DNA from: Pseudomonadota bacterium
GTDB lineage: Bacteria > Pseudomonadota > Gammaproteobacteria > Pseudomonadales > Azotimanducaceae
Direction: 5' to 3'
DNA length: 64,000 nucleotides
NCBI GenBank assembly: GCA_027624035.1
Contig: JAQBUI010000013.1
Span: 1 to 64,000, forward strand
Part shown: positions 60,909-64,000 of the stretch, piece after piece
Layout: the number at the start of each line of letters is the position of its first letter
Numbering within the stretch: the stretch's first letter is position 1
Notes under the pieces: generated by a model
The model's database searches: none
Told to the model about the DNA's origin: nothing
The model's input: only the letters and a program-made list of their open reading frames with translations
Position numbers and translations under genes: made by a program

Positions 60909-61886
60909 TCAGAATACCGCAATCGGATTCATTGGCGAGCCAGTGCCACCGACCACGCGCAGGGGCGAACCGACAAACAAGAACGTCCAACGCCCCTGAC
61001 GTTTCGCCTCTGCCGCAACATCATCCAGATTCAGGTTGTCTAAAATGGGCATGCCGAGCCCAACGAGTACCAGTTCATGAAGTGGGTTGAGCCGCCCCTC
61101 CACGCCTGAAGGCATCACATCGCTGACCCCATCACTGCCAATCACTGCCACGTCGCGAGCCTTCAACCATTTTGCGACAGACGCATGGGAGCCTGCTGCG
61201 CGTTCCAGAAAGTTCCACTGACCCTTGTCTCGAACCCGCTCCCAGCGACCGGTCCGGATCAACAGGACGTCTCCGGACGACACGACAATGCCGGTCTTTT
61301 TCTCCCATGCCTCAAGGTCCACCACCGAGATAGCCGTGCCCGGATCAAGATAATCGAGCCCCTTGAAACGTGGCATGTCCACCAGCACTCCACGGGTAAA
61401 CACTGCGTTGTGAACATTGTCAATACCCAGCTTTTCGGCGCCACCGGGCTTCAGGCCGGACACCGGGAATCCGTTGTACATCTTTCCTTTGAACGCGAAG
61501 TGTGACAGGCCATCCATGTGGGAGTGGGCAAAGCCGTGATAGTTGACGCTGTACTCATCACCGGCGACCTCGTGCCCGCCAAATTCCCCAACAGCCAGGG
61601 TCTGCTTGAACGGGTTGGCATTGAGGTCATCTGCCACCGTGTTGAGCGGAAGTGACATGGAGACTGATATGCCCTGCCTCACCAGCCCGGCGGCCTCGGT
61701 TCTTTTCGCCGGCGTGATGAGGTTGAGGGTACCCAACTCATCGTCAGAGCCCCATCTGCCCCAGTTGGAGATCTCCGCCATCCAGCGCTCAAACTCGGCA
61801 CCGGAAACAGTCGCCGGTTCCGCACCCACTGCGCCGTTAACGACTGACAACATCAAGATGAACACCAATCCCGATTGCAGCTTCAT
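60909..61886 (-). CDS. Secreted cyclase family protein (kynurenine-formamidase-like, PF04199)
   Basis: 325 residues. Signal peptide at 1-22 (SGLVFILMLSVVNGAVGA). The metal motif of the family is clear in GFAHSHMDGLSHF (H-x-H-x-D), with the later VLVDMPRFKG and SSGDVLLIRTGRW strands. Relatives hydrolyse formyl-kynurenine, isatin or similar ring amides. Export to the periplasm is unusual for kynurenine formamidase and points to a different substrate. The start at 61886 has GGAGAG upstream. It converges with the MBL gene, 2 bp apart, and lies downstream of the sulfotransferase on the same strand (27 bp). Confidence 0.88.
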   Translation of the reverse strand: MKLQSGLVFILMLSVVNGAVGAEPATVSGAEFERWMAEISNWGRWGSDDELGTLNLITPAKRTEAAGLVRQGISVSMSLPLNTVADDLNANPFKQTLAVGEFGGHEVAGDEYSVNYHGFAHSHMDGLSHFAFKGKMYNGFPVSGLKPGGAEKLGIDNVHNAVFTRGVLVDMPRFKGLDYLDPGTAISVVDLEAWEKKTGIVVSSGDVLLIRTGRWERVRDKGQWNFLERAAGSHASVAKWLKARDVAVIGSDGVSDVMPSGVEGRLNPLHELVLVGLGMPILDNLNLDDVAAEAKRQGRWTFLFVGSPLRVVGGTGSPMNPIAVF

Positions 61887-61913
61887 GGTTACTCTCCTTA
61901 TATGGACGCAGCG

Positions 61914-62822
61914 CTATCTGATCGCGGCGTTTTCGTGAGCCAGCCAACTGCTGCAGGCAACACCCAGTTCTTGAAGTGCCCTCGCTTCATATTGACTGAT
62001 ATCGCCTGCCGACAGTTCATCCCGCCAGCGCCCGTTGGTTCCCCTGTTGATAAAGGTCTGGGCACCACCATCCCAGAACACGCCCCCCAGGGGTGCCGAC
62101 TTGCCTGCATGAGCCTTCATATAATTGAAGCTGCAGTGGAGCAGGATGTCCTCCCAGCGTGACTGATCAATGGGGATCTCAAGAAAATCTGCGATGCGGC
62201 GGATTTCACCAGGCATGTCGGCTTTCAAGTCTGCGAAATGGACCATCAGCACGTTCGGCAAATCGCGTATCGCCCACCAGGAACGGATGTTTTCCCAGAA
62301 TGGCCAGAACGGATGGCCGTCGTTCGCCATCCAATCCCGAAAGTATTGCACTACCGAATCTGGTGGCGGCTCGATGGGTGGGCCGACCCGACCCGGCGTG
62401 TCATTCAACGCCTCATACCATCGCTCATTGGCGTTGACATGATGGTTGTACATGCTCCACACCACATCGCGCCCATCCCGGCCGATATAGACATATTTTG
62501 CCTCGGGTGAAAACACCAGGGCATCCACAGGCAGGTGAGTCTTGATGAACCTCCTGTGAGTCTGAGCCTCCACCTCAGCCAGTTTAACTTCCTTGGGTGG
62601 CACCCGAAGGTCCAGCCACGGTGACATTTCGGCGACATTGACGTCGGTCGCACCGTTGAACAACAACTGACCCACTATCTGTTGGGTCCAGGTCGTTCCT
62701 GATTTGGCGTAAGTCCCGATGATGATGTCGTCAGGTCGAAACTGAAAGTCGTTCCAGACAGTAGAGTCGAAATGATGGTTCTGGAACTCGCGTGTTTTGC
62801 CTGGGAGCGGGGCTTTAGCCAT
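61914..62822 (-). CDS. Sulfotransferase family protein
   Basis: 302-residue PAPS-dependent sulfotransferase with the classic 5'-phosphosulfate loop KSGTTW (40-45) and 3'-phosphate-binding YIGRDGRDVVWSMYNH. The RWRDEL segment (about 276-281, in NRGTNGRWRDEL) matches the region IV RKGxxGDWK-type motif loosely. It transfers sulfate to a hydroxyl of an unknown acceptor. The Met at 62822 with AAGGA 8 nt upstream is preferred to the one at 62852. It is divergent from the SDR gene. Confidence 0.92.
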   Translation of the reverse strand: MAKAPLPGKTREFQNHHFDSTVWNDFQFRPDDIIIGTYAKSGTTWTQQIVGQLLFNGATDVNVAEMSPWLDLRVPPKEVKLAEVEAQTHRRFIKTHLPVDALVFSPEAKYVYIGRDGRDVVWSMYNHHVNANERWYEALNDTPGRVGPPIEPPPDSVVQYFRDWMANDGHPFWPFWENIRSWWAIRDLPNVLMVHFADLKADMPGEIRRIADFLEIPIDQSRWEDILLHCSFNYMKAHAGKSAPLGGVFWDGGAQTFINRGTNGRWRDELSAGDISQYEARALQELGVACSSWLAHENAAIR

Positions 62823-62989
62823 TGTCCAAATCCTTGAGCCTGTCATGAGCATTGATTCTGTCGGAAATTCTTCGTCGAAACCACAGTCTCATCATAGAGT
62901 CATCGCACCGGACTGACCGTGGGTATCCGACTATCACTTTGACCACCGACCACGGTATGCTCGAGATGACACCGCCTCAGGAGAGATGT

Positions 62990-63754
62990 ATGCAGTTGCA
63001 GGATAAAGTCGCCGTCGTGACCGGCGGCGCGAGCGGGATTGGCAAGGCCCTTGCCACGCGATTTGTCAGCGAGGGGGCACGGCAAGTGGTCATCGCTGAT
63101 CTGAACGAGGACGGACTCACCGACGTCGCGAACCAGATTGGTGCCCGGGCCATACGAACCGACGTCGCCAACGAACAGGACGTCATCAACCTGATCCGGA
63201 CCACTGAGCAGGACTATGGTCAAATTGACCTGCTCTGCAACAACGCCGGAATCGCCATGGCGGGGGGCCCGGAAGTATCGAACCAGGACTGGCAGCGGAT
63301 CTGGGAAATCAACGTCATGGCGCATATCTACGCGACCCGTGCCGCCCTGCCCGCCATGCTGGAGCGGGGTGAGGGTTATGTCGTCAATACCGCCTCTGCC
63401 GCCGGACTGCTGTCCATCATCAATCAGGCGCCCTACGCTGTCACCAAACATGCGGCGGTCGCCTATGCCGAATGGCTGTCGATTACTTACGGAGATCGTG
63501 GCATCAAAGTCTCGGTGTTGTGTCCTCAGGCAGTTCGGACCGCCATGACAACCGGCGGCGCGAGTCCTGCGTCACTCGACGGCTTGCTGGAACCGGAGCA
63601 ACTCTGTGACACGGTGATTGAAGTGCTTAGAGAAGAAACCTTCCTGATTCTGCCCCATGCCGAGGTCCTGACCTACGCCCGGCGCAAGACCAGCGACTAT
63701 GATCGATGGATCAGGGGCATGCGGCGACTACAGGCCCAATACGGCAAACTCTGA
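62990..63754 (+). CDS. Short-chain dehydrogenase/reductase
   Basis: 254-residue NAD(P)-dependent SDR. Cofactor motif TGGASGIGKA (12-21), NNAG (near 87), catalytic Ser in TASAAGLL, and YxxxK in PYAVTKHA. The ATG at 62990 has AGGAG at 6 nt and puts the Rossmann motif at its normal place; an open frame to 62852 is unsupported. It is downstream of nothing obvious, and divergent from the sulfotransferase. The alcohol/ketone substrate is unknown. Confidence 0.93.
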   Translation: MQLQDKVAVVTGGASGIGKALATRFVSEGARQVVIADLNEDGLTDVANQIGARAIRTDVANEQDVINLIRTTEQDYGQIDLLCNNAGIAMAGGPEVSNQDWQRIWEINVMAHIYATRAALPAMLERGEGYVVNTASAAGLLSIINQAPYAVTKHAAVAYAEWLSITYGDRGIKVSVLCPQAVRTAMTTGGASPASLDGLLEPEQLCDTVIEVLREETFLILPHAEVLTYARRKTSDYDRWIRGMRRLQAQYGKL

Positions 63755-63872
63755 GCACAGCCCCCTTTCACCATAGGACGCTGCAGGGACGCCGACACCT
63801 CGTGCCATCTTGTCGCTGGTCATCCGGTCGACGAAGGACTATCGTGAGCCAACCACACCCTCAGGATACGCC

Positions 63873-64000
63873 ATGGAAATGTCTTTGATGGAACTGCCCG
63901 CCATTGTCACCGGTCTGGCATTGATCGAATACATGTACTTTTCGTTCCAGGTCGGCATGGGGCGCGGCAAGTACGGGGTCGCGGCGCCCGCAACGTCAGG
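63873..64000 (+). CDS. MAPEG family membrane protein, cut by the right edge
   Basis: The first 42 residues of a MAPEG (membrane-associated eicosanoid/glutathione metabolism) protein: a hydrophobic helix starting MELPAIVTGLALIEYMYFSF, then VGMGRGKYGVAAPATSG, the family's first loop with the conserved RGKYGV. AGGA lies 8 nt before the ATG at 63873. The rest of the gene is beyond the window. Bacterial members are small inner-membrane proteins of mostly unknown role, some with glutathione transferase or peroxidase activity. Confidence 0.85.
   Translation, partial: MEMSLMELPAIVTGLALIEYMYFSFQVGMGRGKYGVAAPATS

Overview
The window reads as chromosomal DNA of a free-living, probably marine, gammaproteobacterium. 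GC is high (about 60%), genes are packed on both strands in short operons, and there is no plasmid, phage or large genomic-island signature. The assignment rests on gene content: a glcDEF glycolate oxidase operon, a three-gene pntAA-pntAB-pntB transhydrogenase, the RibBX variant of riboflavin synthesis, DUF2959 and DUF481 proteins, TRAP transport and a heavy load of acyl-CoA enzymes. The species cannot be named from the sequence alone. No rRNA, tRNA or CRISPR array was seen.

Layout. 1-3295: acyl-CoA synthetase (cut by the left edge), a small protein, a YedK-type DNA-crosslink protein and an aldo/keto reductase. 3296-4426: an ArgF-like carbamoyltransferase behind an apparent transcription attenuator, with two ornithine-pocket residues changed to Asp. 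4402-8169: glcD-glcE-glcF on the minus strand, divergent from 8284-12155 (ribBX, SCP2-like protein, glutamine-synthetase-like ligase, DUF2959 lipoprotein). 12174-20093: peptide-binding protein, Lhr helicase and a GAF/HD-GYP signalling protein, with a palindromic repeat between the last two. 20238-23366: an MBL hydrolase and two adjacent acyl-CoA dehydrogenases. 23582-26432: small membrane protein, then a coupled operon of a DUF1538 membrane protein and two PII-like proteins. 26856-34892: diguanylate cyclase, gamma-glutamyltransferase-like enzyme, a full TatT-dependent TRAP transporter and a glyoxalase-II-like hydrolase.

34968-44585: PlsC-like acyltransferase, a membrane zinc-finger protein, enoyl-CoA hydratase, histidine phosphatase, orphan ExbD, a REP-associated (RAYT) transposase, two MaoC dehydratases, DsbD and an acyl-CoA carboxyltransferase. 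44851-52772: transhydrogenase operon, AraC regulator coupled to a zinc-ribbon protein, DUF481 outer-membrane protein and a large zinc-ribbon/TPR membrane protein. 53112-64000: a plant-type ketol-acid reductoisomerase, a truncated enoyl-CoA hydratase, a MetX-family acyltransferase, acyl-CoA dehydrogenase, ketopantoate-reductase-like enzyme, a 141-bp MITE sitting in a stop codon, enoyl-CoA hydratase, MBL hydrolase, secreted cyclase-family hydrolase, sulfotransferase, SDR and a MAPEG protein cut by the right edge.

How it fits together. Most genes serve acyl-CoA and lipid turnover, central redox (glycolate oxidation, transhydrogenase, DsbD) and solute uptake (TRAP, peptide-binding protein, possibly DUF1538). 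Regulation visible in the DNA includes several perfect palindromes in promoter regions, a probable attenuator, a Shine-Dalgarno-hiding hairpin and many non-ATG starts. The best candidates for undescribed biology are the DUF1538 plus twin PII-like operon, the attenuated variant carbamoyltransferase, the SCP2/ligase overlapping pair and the zinc-ribbon/TPR membrane protein.
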